From positions 1 through 41,505 of IMG/VR virus record IMGVR_UViG_3300005588_000014: a stretch of DNA of 41,505 nt; one strand, given 5' to 3'. A program made the position numbers and the translations under genes. This document shows, one piece after another, positions 28,586 through 35,697 of this stretch (positions are counted from its first letter, which is position 1; every line of letters starts with the position of its first letter). Below the pieces are notes generated by a model that did no database searches, was not told where the DNA came from, and saw only the letters and a list, made by a program, of their open reading frames with translations. Source of the DNA: a virus.

Positions 28586-28780
28586 GTGAAACAGATTAAA
28601 GAATGTGTATGGTGTGGTAAGACGGCTAAAACAGAAGATTACTTCGGCGACGATGCCTGTGAATCATGTGCTAAGATTTCAATTGAAGAAAATGATATTA
28701 AAGATGAAGATGAGGCTATGACACAATGGGAAAAAGATTGTGAAGAGTATGATGTAACATATGATAAGTATGATAAATAG
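28586..28780 (+). CDS. Small zinc-binding acidic protein
   Basis: The GTG start is behind AGGAG. The 64-residue product has CVWCG and CESCA, a zinc-ribbon pair, and a strongly acidic C-terminal half (EENDIKDEDEAMTQWEKDCEEYD). Probably a DNA-mimic or a protein-binding factor. No family is recognised. Confidence 0.6.
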   Translation: MKQIKECVWCGKTAKTEDYFGDDACESCAKISIEENDIKDEDEAMTQWEKDCEEYDVTYDKYDK

Positions 28781-28789
28781 GAGATAGCA

Positions 28790-28960
28790 ATGCCATATAT
28801 AGATTTAATGGGTGATAACCTATATCATGTTAGAGTCTGGAATATTAAAGATATGAAATACAAAACTGTAAAGATTAATAATAGATATTGCAAGTTTGAA
28901 ACTTTTGAAGAAGCTACTAAATGTGCTTTAAATGTAAATAAAATACTAATGGAGAAATAA
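28790..28960 (+). CDS. Small basic protein of unknown function
   Basis: A 56-residue frame with ATAGGAGATAGC before its ATG (28790) encodes MPYIDLMGDNLYHVRVWN and ends KCALNVNKILMEK. It is in step with its neighbours, with gaps of 2 to 9 bases. No family is recognised. Confidence 0.55.
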   Translation: MPYIDLMGDNLYHVRVWNIKDMKYKTVKINNRYCKFETFEEATKCALNVNKILMEK

Positions 28961-28962
28961 AA

Positions 28963-29214
28963 ATGGGTTACATGACAAAAAAATTTAATAATCTATGTAA
29001 AATATATAATCTAAACCCTAATATTCACATGGAGCATATGGATGTTAAAGTTTACGGAATTAAAGATCACTTTTCACAATGTAGCATTCAAGGTGGAGAT
29101 AGTTTTAGTATGACTATTGATAAAAAAGAGCATATAAATGTAACAAGATGTGTATCTGAATTTGCTAAGTTTTCGCTTAGTTGCTTAGAATTAGATAAAA
29201 TGGATAAGGAATAA
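28963..29214 (+). CDS. Small protein of unknown function
   Basis: This 83-residue protein starts MGYMTKKFNNLCKIYNLNPN and has several Met and Cys. It follows the preceding stop by 2 bases. No motif is recognised. It is likely co-translated with its neighbours. Confidence 0.5.
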   Translation: MGYMTKKFNNLCKIYNLNPNIHMEHMDVKVYGIKDHFSQCSIQGGDSFSMTIDKKEHINVTRCVSEFAKFSLSCLELDKMDKE

Positions 29215-29218
29215 ATAA

Positions 29219-29578
29219 ATGAATAAAGAGATTAAAAATATATTACAAGACTTAAGATGTGTAGGTATAAAAAAAGATGATATGATGTATATCTATAATC
29301 ATGAGCCTAGAGAGCTTTTATTCGCAATATGTGCTAATGGGTACGGATACTTTAAAAACGCACAGGAAAGCGACCTATCGTGCTATTACGATGGTAAATG
29401 GTTCGTTACTACTGAAAGAGTTTTAAATATTGCTGAATTAATAGACTCAAGAAAAGAATTTAACAAGATTTTAAGAACATTAGAATTAAAAGCAACGGGA
29501 GGGGTTGAATATGATGAGTTTATACTTTCAAGTGTGGAAAATGATATTAAAAACCAACGCAAACGTTTGGCTAGATAA
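29219..29578 (+). CDS. Small protein of unknown function
   Basis: The 119-residue product has YMYIYNHEPRELLFAICANGYGYF in the first half and a charged helical second half. No family is recognised. Its last part overlaps the 29511-29651 frame. Confidence 0.5.
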   Translation: MNKEIKNILQDLRCVGIKKDDMMYIYNHEPRELLFAICANGYGYFKNAQESDLSCYYDGKWFVTTERVLNIAELIDSRKEFNKILRTLELKATGGVEYDEFILSSVENDIKNQRKRLAR

Positions 29579-29651
29579 AGAAGACAAGAACGAGTTAAAA
29601 GAAGAATGGTCTAAATATCCATCAATAGTACCAACAGAAAGATTAAAATAA
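29511..29651 (+). CDS. Overlapping small protein
   Basis: A second frame inside the end of the previous gene starts at ATGATG (29511), behind GGGAGGGG. It runs for 46 residues (MMSLYFQVWKMILKTNANVW), ending at a stop that overlaps the next ATG. The strong ribosome site and the exact coupling to the next gene make it likely to be translated. Confidence 0.5.
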   Translation: MMSLYFQVWKMILKTNANVWLDKEDKNELKEEWSKYPSIVPTERLK

Positions 29652-29866
29652 TGATTGAAGTAATAAAAACATTTTTAGAGGCTATAGACGGGTTATCTAA
29701 AGTATATTTTGTATGTTGGTTAGTTACCCACTTTGCATTAATGTATAAGCTAGGTGCTAAGAATCCATTATTTATGTATAGATGTAATGTGTTTGATATT
29801 TGCAATATGTTTGCTTATGTAGCATTATTTATATTGTTATTCTTACCATCTAGTTTATATCAATAA
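29651..29866 (+). CDS. Small membrane protein, two TM segments
   Basis: This 71-residue protein has hydrophobic stretches at about residues 18-34 (KVYFVCWLVTHFALMYKL) and 50-66 (CNMFAYVALFILLFLP). Its start overlaps the previous stop. A membrane effector is likely. No family is recognised. Confidence 0.6.
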   Translation: MIEVIKTFLEAIDGLSKVYFVCWLVTHFALMYKLGAKNPLFMYRCNVFDICNMFAYVALFILLFLPSSLYQ

Positions 29867-29882
29867 AGAAAGGAGATAAAAA

Positions 29883-29999
29883 ATGATTAATTACTTACTA
29901 GGTTTATTCACACCGTTTATATTAGTAGCAATACTGTATTTACATGGAGTATGGGAAGACTATAAAGAAGATAAAGAGCCAAGACACGGCGATAGATAA
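29883..29999 (+). CDS. 38-residue single-pass membrane peptide
   Basis: AAAGGAGAT precedes the ATG at 29883. The peptide has a hydrophobic N-terminal 20 residues (YLLGLFTPFILVAILYLHG) and a charged tail (DYKEDKEPRHGDR). A short toxin-like or membrane-remodelling peptide is possible. No family is recognised. Confidence 0.5.
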   Translation: MINYLLGLFTPFILVAILYLHGVWEDYKEDKEPRHGDR

Positions 30000-30027
30000 T
30001 GAAAAAACTAAAGGATGATTTGGTATT

Positions 30028-30192
30028 ATGAAATACAATATAATAATATGTGAAAGATTTAAAAGACCATTTAATAGAAAATATACTTATGTATTTAAAC
30101 TATTAGAAAACATAACCACGGATAAGGCTTTAATAGGCTTTGTTAAAACCCCAAATCTATTTTATATTGAATTATTCTATTTTAGATTTTAA
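30028..30192 (+). CDS. Small basic protein of unknown function
   Basis: The frame from the ATG at 30028 encodes 54 residues (MKYNIIICERFKRPFNRKYTY) ending in aromatics. An AGGA lies upstream. A 10-codon frame at 29999 ends exactly at this start (TATTATGA), so initiation may be coupled to it. Family unknown. Confidence 0.45.
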   Translation: MKYNIIICERFKRPFNRKYTYVFKLLENITTDKALIGFVKTPNLFYIELFYFRF

Positions 30193-30276
30193 AAGCTTGC
30201 TGGTGCTTTAAATCCAGCCTTATTATGGGGACACATTCCCACCACTTTACCTTACTTACCTTTTAAGAGGCTTAAT

Positions 30277-30441
30277 ATGAACGATTTAATCGCTAAATAC
30301 TACGCTAAACGAGATTTTCTACTTGATGAGATAACAGACTGTAACAATGTTACAAGACGACTAATAGCTCTTAAACAAATAGATATCATAAAAGAAGTCA
30401 TACAAGACTTAGAATCACTAAAGGAGATTAACCATGGTTAA
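30277..30441 (+). CDS. Small helical protein
   Basis: The product has 54 residues (MNDLIAKYYAKRDFLLDEIT), is helical and charged, and has AAGAGG upstream. The 84 bases before it contain hairpins (GCTGG with CCAGC; GGGA with TCCC). It opens a set of four short helical genes that overlap or touch. Confidence 0.5.
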   Translation: MNDLIAKYYAKRDFLLDEITDCNNVTRRLIALKQIDIIKEVIQDLESLKEINHG

Positions 30442-30604
30442 TAAATACGATGAACTATCAAATCTTATTGCAAGCTGGTCTGCTTATTTAAAACTACACA
30501 AAAGAGTGTATGAAAATAAAAACATGAAAGTATCTTGGCATATTCGCATGAATAATATTGAAACTAAAATTAATAAATGGAAAATTGATAAGGGTAACTT
30601 ATGA
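30434..30604 (+). CDS. Small helical protein
   Basis: This gene encodes 56 residues (MVNKYDELSNLIASWSAYLK), with the ATG overlapping the upstream stop and an AAGGAG site inside that gene. It is charged, with Trp and Lys. It may be a divergent relative of the two coiled-coil genes downstream. Confidence 0.5.
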   Translation: MVNKYDELSNLIASWSAYLKLHKRVYENKNMKVSWHIRMNNIETKINKWKIDKGNL

Positions 30605-30816
30605 CAATTGAAATTTTAACCTTAAAACAAGATGTTGCTTTTTTAGAAGAAAATATAAGCAATTCTAAGAACTATATTGAATACTTAAAGCAAAGGTATA
30701 CCAACCCTTGGCGAACCATAAGGAAATACCATGAAAAGATTGAGAAATGGACAAAAGAAAAGTACGAAATTCAAAAAGAGATTGTGGTATTGGAGCAAAA
30801 AGAACTAAGGAGCTAG
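30601..30816 (+). CDS. Small coiled-coil protein
   Basis: This 71-residue protein is mostly a coiled coil (LKQDVAFLEENISNSKNYIEYL; KYHEKIEKWTKEKYEIQKEI). Its start overlaps the previous stop (TTATGA). Family unknown. Confidence 0.55.
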   Translation: MTIEILTLKQDVAFLEENISNSKNYIEYLKQRYTNPWRTIRKYHEKIEKWTKEKYEIQKEIVVLEQKELRS

Positions 30817-30817
30817 C

Positions 30818-31000
30818 ATGACTAGAATTAGTAGAAATGACATGAGATTAAAACTTGATAAAGTTGAAATTAAGATTAAAAAGAAAATTGAGCTTATTGA
30901 AACCATGAAAGCTTTGAAATATTCTAAAGGTCTTATTGAACTTCAAGAAAAAAGATTAGTAGAATTAGAAAATGAACTTTCTAAAATTACTAAGATGTAA
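30818..31000 (+). CDS. Small coiled-coil protein, last gene of the early arm
   Basis: This 60-residue, strongly charged coiled-coil product (LDKVEIKIKKKIELIETMK; EKRLVELENELSKI) resembles its upstream neighbour in plan. The gene ends 3 bases before the strong bidirectional terminator. Function unknown. Confidence 0.55.
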   Translation: MTRISRNDMRLKLDKVEIKIKKKIELIETMKALKYSKGLIELQEKRLVELENELSKITKM

Positions 31001-31001
31001 C

Positions 31002-31044
31002 AAAAAAACACCCTTTAGAGTATTAATCTATTGGGTGTTTTTTT
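31002..31044. terminator. Strong bidirectional terminator between the two arms
   Basis: A 12-bp perfect stem (AAAAAAACACCC with GGGTGTTTTTTT) surrounds a 19-base loop. It ends the rightward early arm, and on the minus strand it ends the late lysis arm. Confidence 0.9.
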
Positions 31045-31173
31045 ATTCTACCTGAATACCTACCAGTTATATTATAAATTAATGATTATTTAATTATTAC
31101 AGTGTGCGAGCAGACGGTAGGTGGTTCCACCCACACATTTATATAATACTATATATTTATAATTTATGCAAGC
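31045..31173. other. Convergent intergenic region with GC-rich hairpins
   Basis: Between the converging arms lies a GC-rich island in AT-rich sequence at 31100-31138. It holds GGTGG and CCACC around TT (31120-31132), GTGTG and CACAC further out, and ACCTACC (31054) opposite GGTAGGT (31119). It contains no gene. It could be a 3' structure of both transcripts or a DNA site. Confidence 0.4.
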
Positions 31174-31389
31174 TTACTTCTTGTTTTCGTCCTTAATAAC
31201 TTCTTTAACTACTAAGCCACCTGCAACTAAACCACCAATTGCTTGTACTGCTGTATCTGCTAGTGGAATAAGTGTTGCTACTGATGTTGCAATATCTGGA
31301 TTAATACCAAGTGCTGCTAATACTGCTAGTAATATTTTTATACCTGTAGGTTGTGTAATAACACCCCAGAAGTTTTTTAATTTTTCCAT
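31174..31389 (-). CDS. Small hydrophobic protein, possible holin
   Basis: This 71-residue protein has a hydrophobic stretch from about residue 17 to 58 (IKILLAVLAALGINPDIATSVATLIP and AIGGLVAGGLVV). Its ends are charged (KEVIKDENKK). It is the last gene of the late arm, next to the lysozyme-like gene. Size and position suit a holin. Not certain. Confidence 0.55.
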   Translation of the reverse strand: MEKLKNFWGVITQPTGIKILLAVLAALGINPDIATSVATLIPLADTAVQAIGGLVAGGLVVKEVIKDENKK

Positions 31390-31403
31390 ATCTTTAACTT
31401 TCT

Positions 31404-31886
31404 TTATTTATCTTGAACAACATATATATTATAATTTCTTATATACTCTTCTATTGTTCCTTTGCCTAGATGTGTATTATAGTTATCTTTCCAATACTTA
31501 GCTTGGTCTTCTAGGCTACTAGGTATTGAACCCTTACATCTTAATAGATGAACCCTTAGCATTGCCATTTGATAATGTAGATTACCAATAAGGTTTTCCT
31601 CTAAGCTCATCTTGCTATTATAAAATCTATTTACTATTCCGTCAAGCTGTGGCCTATATCTTAAAAAATTATGCTGTATATCTCTAGCAGTTGTTGGCTC
31701 CATTTGAATAATACCACAAGCTGGGGCATTGCCTATCTGTTTTATATATCTACCTGCTAAACTCTCTTGAGCAATAATACCTAGCATTTGTTGCCTTACA
31801 TTATAACTATCAATATAGTCTTTATACTCTGACATTTCTTTTAATACTAAATCAATAGCATATTTTTCTAATTGATTTAAATCCAT
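31404..31886 (-). CDS. Lysozyme-like endolysin / transglycosylase
   Basis: This 160-residue protein should cut the cell wall at lysis. IIAQESLAGRYIKQIGNAPACGIIQMEPTTARDI carries a Glu in a lysozyme-type context (about residue 41, in QESLAGRY) and the A-C-G-I-I-Q-M-E-P segment of transglycosylase-like enzymes. It has no signal peptide. It is flanked by two small membrane proteins. Role fairly sure, exact family not. Confidence 0.65.
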   Translation of the reverse strand: MDLNQLEKYAIDLVLKEMSEYKDYIDSYNVRQQMLGIIAQESLAGRYIKQIGNAPACGIIQMEPTTARDIQHNFLRYRPQLDGIVNRFYNSKMSLEENLIGNLHYQMAMLRVHLLRCKGSIPSSLEDQAKYWKDNYNTHLGKGTIEEYIRNYNIYVVQDK

Positions 31887-31891
31887 ATTAT

Positions 31892-32098
31892 TTACTTTTC
31901 TTTATCTTTTTTTCTGTCGTGCCAATCATGCTTCCATTGATAATAAGCATCAAGACCTTTAAATATGAAATAAAATAAAGTAGCCAAACCAACACATAAA
32001 GCAACAATATCATTAAGCGTACCTAACCATACTGGAGCTGTGAAACCTGTTGGTATGGCTATCTTGTCCACTGTTGTTATAATTGTTTTACCTTGCAT
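31892..32098 (-). CDS. Putative holin, one TM segment
   Basis: This 68-residue protein has one hydrophobic segment at about residues 24-45 (LNDIVALCVGLATLFYFIFKG). A basic and acidic tail follows (HDWHDRKKDKEK), as in single-pass holins. It lies 5 bases upstream of the lysozyme-like gene in the transcript. An alternative is a spanin-like protein. Confidence 0.6.
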   Translation of the reverse strand: MQGKTIITTVDKIAIPTGFTAPVWLGTLNDIVALCVGLATLFYFIFKGLDAYYQWKHDWHDRKKDKEK

Positions 32099-32102
32099 TT
32101 TC

Positions 32103-32816
32103 CTACCCTTTTAATCTTCTGTGTAAATATATCATTGGGAATATATCCCATACATCTTTAGTTTGCCACTTTTTAGGTAGTTTGTCAAGTATAGGTTGCT
32201 GTGACCTTACACAGTTAGTCCTTGTATATAAAAACTTACTATTATAAGCAGATTGAGTCATAAGCTTTTTATCAACGCCCTTTACCTCTTTATGCTTAAT
32301 TCCTGTATCAACTAAAACATAATCTTTTAAAGTATCAGGATAACATCTAACTTTACACATATTAGGTTTATTATGCTTTAATCTGTAGATATGACCATTA
32401 TAAATACTACCCATACTTACAACAGGGCTAAAAGCAAATGACTTAACAAAATCTATAAATGTTTTAGGCTTAAAAAATATAAGCATAACATTGTCTTGGT
32501 TATATTCATCTGATTTAAAATGATTAAATTTATTAAATTGATACATTAATACTAACACCACCATAATATTTTCTAAAATTGTAGCCCATAAAGGCATATG
32601 TGTTATTATAGGGTCTGTCGCAAATATATAAAAATAATATAAAGATAGTGTTGTAAATATAGCTTTAAATATGTACTTATCATAATTATTATATAGATAT
32701 ACTGCAAACATAGAAACATAAAACAATTCAAGTTGATTTATTGAAAATCCTTGATTGAAATTAAATAATAAGTTTATGTTTGTTAGCATTAACCAACCTA
32801 ATAAAAAAAGTACCAT
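32103..32816 (-). CDS. Membrane protein with C-terminal Cys domain, unknown
   Basis: This 237-residue protein has about four hydrophobic segments in the first 95 residues (VLFLLGWLMLTN; FYVSMFAVYLY; TTLSLYYFYIFAT; NIMVVLVLMYQF). A soluble domain follows with SIYNGHIYRLKHN, VRCYPDTLKDYVLVD and FLYTRTNCVRSQQPIL. The TNCV stretch recalls the catalytic Cys segment of NlpC/P60-like peptidases found in phages, but the partner His is not assured. It might help lysis or DNA entry. Confidence 0.5.
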   Translation of the reverse strand: MVLFLLGWLMLTNINLLFNFNQGFSINQLELFYVSMFAVYLYNNYDKYIFKAIFTTLSLYYFYIFATDPIITHMPLWATILENIMVVLVLMYQFNKFNHFKSDEYNQDNVMLIFFKPKTFIDFVKSFAFSPVVSMGSIYNGHIYRLKHNKPNMCKVRCYPDTLKDYVLVDTGIKHKEVKGVDKKLMTQSAYNSKFLYTRTNCVRSQQPILDKLPKKWQTKDVWDIFPMIYLHRRLKG

Positions 32817-32947
32817 TAATAACCCATAGCTCTTTCGTTGTTATTTCTTCTAGCGTCTTTTGTTTTTTTAGCTTTAACAATTTTCTTTACTTGCTCTTTT
32901 TGCTTATCTGTAAGATTTTTACAAGCATCTTTTAATTTTTTTTCCAT
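32816..32947 (-). CDS. Small basic protein
   Basis: A 43-residue frame (MEKKLKDACKNLTDKQKEQV) is very basic, with its stop overlapping the next start. It is in step with the late arm. No family is recognised. Confidence 0.5.
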   Translation of the reverse strand: MEKKLKDACKNLTDKQKEQVKKIVKAKKTKDARRNNNERAMGY

Positions 32948-32958
32948 TTTATTTACCT

Positions 32959-33243
32959 TTACCATTTTTCTTTACACGACCAATAATTAGCCGTTAGTTT
33001 ATTTTTAGCCTCTGAACAATTATGTCTAGCTCTAAAACTAGCTCTTCGCTCTTTGCCTTTTTCTGTTTTAGGACTATCTCCCTCTCCTTTAACCCCAGCT
33101 TGCCCAAATCTAACAAGTTTAGTTTTATCCCCCTCTTTGCCAAGTACTACATGGCTTTTAGTTGGATGACTAGGAGTTCTTTTAGGTTTATTTACTTTTT
33201 CTAAATCATACCTAATTAATTTCTTTTTAATTTCTGATACCAT
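32959..33243 (-). CDS. Conserved basic protein of marine-type phages
   Basis: This 94-residue protein contains KRTPSHPTKSHVVLGKEGDKTKLVRFGQAGVKG and KERRASFRARHNC, ending NYWSCKEKW. I recognise this pattern from hypothetical proteins in marine phages, where the C-terminal segment is usually SAAYWANKVKW. It may bind nucleic acid or be a small virion protein. Function unknown. It is the first gene after the terminator-promoter module at 33266-33301. Confidence 0.65.
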   Translation of the reverse strand: MVSEIKKKLIRYDLEKVNKPKRTPSHPTKSHVVLGKEGDKTKLVRFGQAGVKGEGDSPKTEKGKERRASFRARHNCSEAKNKLTANYWSCKEKW

Positions 33244-33265
33244 ATCTAAACCCTTTCTTATTCTT

Positions 33266-33294
33266 ATTATAATACAAAAAGCCCATCTTGTAAA
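33266..33294 (-). promoter_or_regulatory. Promoter of the lysis unit, overlapping a terminator
   Basis: On the minus strand, TTTACA (33294-33289) and TATAAT (33271-33266) are 17 bases apart. The -35 sits in the terminator hairpin described next. Confidence 0.7.
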
Positions 33295-33301
33295 GATGAG
33301 C
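33276..33301 (-). terminator. Intrinsic terminator after the 33309-34145 gene
   Basis: On the minus strand a 9-bp stem (GCTCATCTT with AAGATGGGC, one G-U) with a 3-base loop is followed by five T. Confidence 0.85.
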
Positions 33302-33308
33302 CTTCATT

Positions 33309-34145
33309 TTATAATCTAGATGTAGGTTGCCCTATCTGTTGCAATGTTAAGTCAGGGATTAAATCTTCATCAACAAGAAAAATATCAAATGTTCCGAATA
33401 ATCCTATAGAACTATTACTAGACTCATTAACTTTTAATTGAATATCTGTTAATGCTGGTATAATATCAGGGAAACTTCTATTGTCTTTATATATTGAAGT
33501 ACCTGTAACTGATAAATCTAACTCTTTTTTGATTAAAAACTCTTTATTAAGTCTTCTTGAATAATAGGCACATTGAGCATCACCTGAAGAAACTGACCTA
33601 GTTGCCCCTAGTTCCCCTCTATATAAAAAACCAACCTTGCCAAGTGGTACTGTATATAATGACATTAGTGTTTGATTTCTATCATCCATGGTTAGTCTAA
33701 CATTAGCATTCGGTGGAGTTCCTGCTGTTTCAGTAGTACCTGTATAGACATAAACAGTTCCATTTATAGTATTACCAAAATCAGCATCATTCTCAGCCCT
33801 GAAAACTCTCCATAAAGGAGTTGTTAAAGACACTCTAGTTTGACCCTGTAATGTTATTGTTTGAGATACTTCGTTGCCGTCATTATCTAGCCCTCTTATA
33901 ACAATAGGCTGTGTGTCTAAAGCATTATCTGAACTAATTGATATAATGTCAGCATTGTCATCGTATGTATACTCTCCTACAGTTGAACCAAAAGTCCAAA
34001 TTGTAGCTGGTGTAATTGGTGTTGAATCTATTGAGCCGAATTTATCAACAACTGACACTCCTTTAATTAAGCCCATTGAAGCCCTAAGTTTAAACTCAGA
34101 ATTTCCAAAATCGTAAATATTTCCTATTCCTCTTGATAAGGTCAT
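33309..34145 (-). CDS. Putative structural protein, possible receptor-binding or fibre-associated
   Basis: This 278-residue protein is rich in beta strands, Thr and Asn. It contains WTFGSTVGEYTYDDNADIISI, QTITLQGQTRVSLTTPLWRVF and DRNQTLMSLYTVPLGKVGFLYRGELGATRS. I have seen similar proteins listed as virion structural proteins in marine phages, but cannot name a family. It is transcribed alone between two terminators, with its own promoter, so it is probably made in large amounts. Confidence 0.6.
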   Translation of the reverse strand: MTLSRGIGNIYDFGNSEFKLRASMGLIKGVSVVDKFGSIDSTPITPATIWTFGSTVGEYTYDDNADIISISSDNALDTQPIVIRGLDNDGNEVSQTITLQGQTRVSLTTPLWRVFRAENDADFGNTINGTVYVYTGTTETAGTPPNANVRLTMDDRNQTLMSLYTVPLGKVGFLYRGELGATRSVSSGDAQCAYYSRRLNKEFLIKKELDLSVTGTSIYKDNRSFPDIIPALTDIQLKVNESSNSSIGLFGTFDIFLVDEDLIPDLTLQQIGQPTSRL

Positions 34146-34202
34146 TTTTTATTCTCCTATTTTTAATAAATAGCCATTGCCCTACCACTAGCCTGTATTT
34201 TT

Positions 34203-34231
34203 ATTATAGCATAAAAAAAGAGCTTTAACAA
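34203..34231 (-). promoter_or_regulatory. Extended -10 promoter overlapping a terminator
   Basis: On the minus strand, TTGTTA (34231-34226) and TATAAT (34208-34203) lie 17 bases apart, with TGC before the -10 (extended -10). The -35 is inside the terminator hairpin. Confidence 0.75.
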
Positions 34232-34246
34232 TCTGCTAAAACCCTC
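34213..34246 (-). terminator. Intrinsic terminator after the fibre chaperone gene
   Basis: On the minus strand a GAG-TTTTAGC / GTTAAAG-CTC stem with a GG bulge and G-U pairs is followed by seven T. Confidence 0.65.
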
Positions 34247-34252
34247 TGTTTA

Positions 34253-34738
34253 TCAATTAAAATATTCTGCTACGTCATCTGCTATCACATCTGGGATGGT
34301 TAAACATTCTTTAAAGCATATAGCTTCAATCTCTTCTATAGTTGTTGCATTATCTAAAGCTGTTTGTGCTGTAACTGGAATATCTTTTAAACAAGCTCTT
34401 AAACTCTCGCAAGCATTTAATCTGTCAATTAATACTTGGTTAGTTTCATCTTGTTTTAAATCTCTTTCGCAAGCATTATATAAGCCGTCAAACTTCTGCC
34501 AACAATCAGAGCGACAATCTCTAATTTCTTGTAATTGGGCTAATTTGGCTTTGTTTAAATCTAAAACCCACTTAGAATCTAGCCAATAACAAAATAATTC
34601 ATTAGGACAATCTTCAACAATATCATATTTATTATCAACTACAATTGGTAAAAATAAATCTCCATCATCACAAACAAAGCCTTTATTGTTTATTCTATAT
34701 TGATATGGTCTACCTCTATAATTTTTTAAATCAGCCAT
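34253..34738 (-). CDS. Tail fibre assembly chaperone-like protein
   Basis: This 161-residue protein has WVLDLNKAKLAQLQEIRDCRSDCW in the middle and RLNACESLRACLKDIP near residue 115. That recalls the R-Q-A-L-R-D-I-P stretch of tail fibre assembly and tail chaperone proteins. It has eight Cys, more than usual. The start overlaps the fibre stop by one base, as fibre chaperones commonly do. Confidence 0.55.
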   Translation of the reverse strand: MADLKNYRGRPYQYRINNKGFVCDDGDLFLPIVVDNKYDIVEDCPNELFCYWLDSKWVLDLNKAKLAQLQEIRDCRSDCWQKFDGLYNACERDLKQDETNQVLIDRLNACESLRACLKDIPVTAQTALDNATTIEEIEAICFKECLTIPDVIADDVAEYFN

Positions 34739-35694
34739 TAATTCCCCCTTATATATGTATATGTTTTTTGTCTTAGAGTTGATGTAGATGCACCATTACC
34801 AATTGACAATTGATGATCTATTGTGCTCTCATCATGATTAAAATCAGCTGGTGTATTAAATGCATCACCAGTCGATGTATCAATACCTATTCTACTTATT
34901 TCATTATTTGTACTATCTTTAAAAATCTGTGTAATAATACCAGCACTTGTAGTTGTTACAGAAGAGCTTAAAGAGGTTAGTATTTGCCCATTTGTAAGTG
35001 TAGGTATTGTTAAAGAAACTGTTGTTGTTCCTGTTGATGTTCTTACATCTTCTATAATATAGGTACTATTATAAAACTTAACCCACGATGTCCCAATTGT
35101 TACAATTTTTCTAAAATTTGGTATTTCCCCTATTGAAGTTGTCATAATTGGTGCCACTAAAACTTTAGCTGTTACACCTACAGGTAAATTTAACCCATTC
35201 TCATCTGTATCAAAAAAACCTTTAATAACAGAAGCATCATCATAAATAAATAAATAATATGTTGTATTATTACTTACAGTCCTAGAAGTACCATCAGAAT
35301 TTTTAGTAATATCTGCCTGTATATTAACATTACTAGTTAAATCTTTTGTGTTATCATCAGACTTAACACTCCCATTCCAATCCATAATAGTGCCTGAAAA
35401 TCTATTTAAATTATTAACTTCTTTTTTTGATAAAGAGCTACCTGAAACAACTTTTATAGATTGTACAACCTGTGTATCATCATTATCATCAGGAACTATC
35501 CCTGCCTCATCTAATAAGTTAAATAATTCATTGTTAGTGTCATTAGTAAACTGGTCTTGATAATTAATGCCAAAGTTTACATCATCAGCATTTGCTTGAG
35601 TATTAGGAATATATCCTATCTCTTGTGCTGATTGATTTAAATTATTTATAGAGCCATTTTCTGCCCATAAATAAGTAGTATTTTTTCTTTTCAT
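34738..35694 (-). CDS. Tail fibre protein
   Basis: This 318-residue protein starts with KNTTYLWAENGSINNLNQS and is then rich in Thr, Ser and Asn (SVTTTSAGIITQIF; TSTGTTTVSLTIP), the composition of a fibre. It follows the DUF2612 baseplate gene, the usual place for host-recognition proteins. It is short, so it may be a fibre linked to a separate tip. Family unknown. Confidence 0.65.
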   Translation of the reverse strand: MKRKNTTYLWAENGSINNLNQSAQEIGYIPNTQANADDVNFGINYQDQFTNDTNNELFNLLDEAGIVPDDNDDTQVVQSIKVVSGSSLSKKEVNNLNRFSGTIMDWNGSVKSDDNTKDLTSNVNIQADITKNSDGTSRTVSNNTTYYLFIYDDASVIKGFFDTDENGLNLPVGVTAKVLVAPIMTTSIGEIPNFRKIVTIGTSWVKFYNSTYIIEDVRTSTGTTTVSLTIPTLTNGQILTSLSSSVTTTSAGIITQIFKDSTNNEISRIGIDTSTGDAFNTPADFNHDESTIDHQLSIGNGASTSTLRQKTYTYIRGN

Positions 35695-35697
35695 GTT

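Noticed and set aside
29999-30030. A 10-residue peptide gene
   Set aside because: Too short to support. Mentioned only as a possible coupling device for the next gene.
31098-31140. A tRNA at the convergent junction
   Set aside because: Only one T-arm-like hairpin is present. No acceptor or anticodon arm can be drawn.
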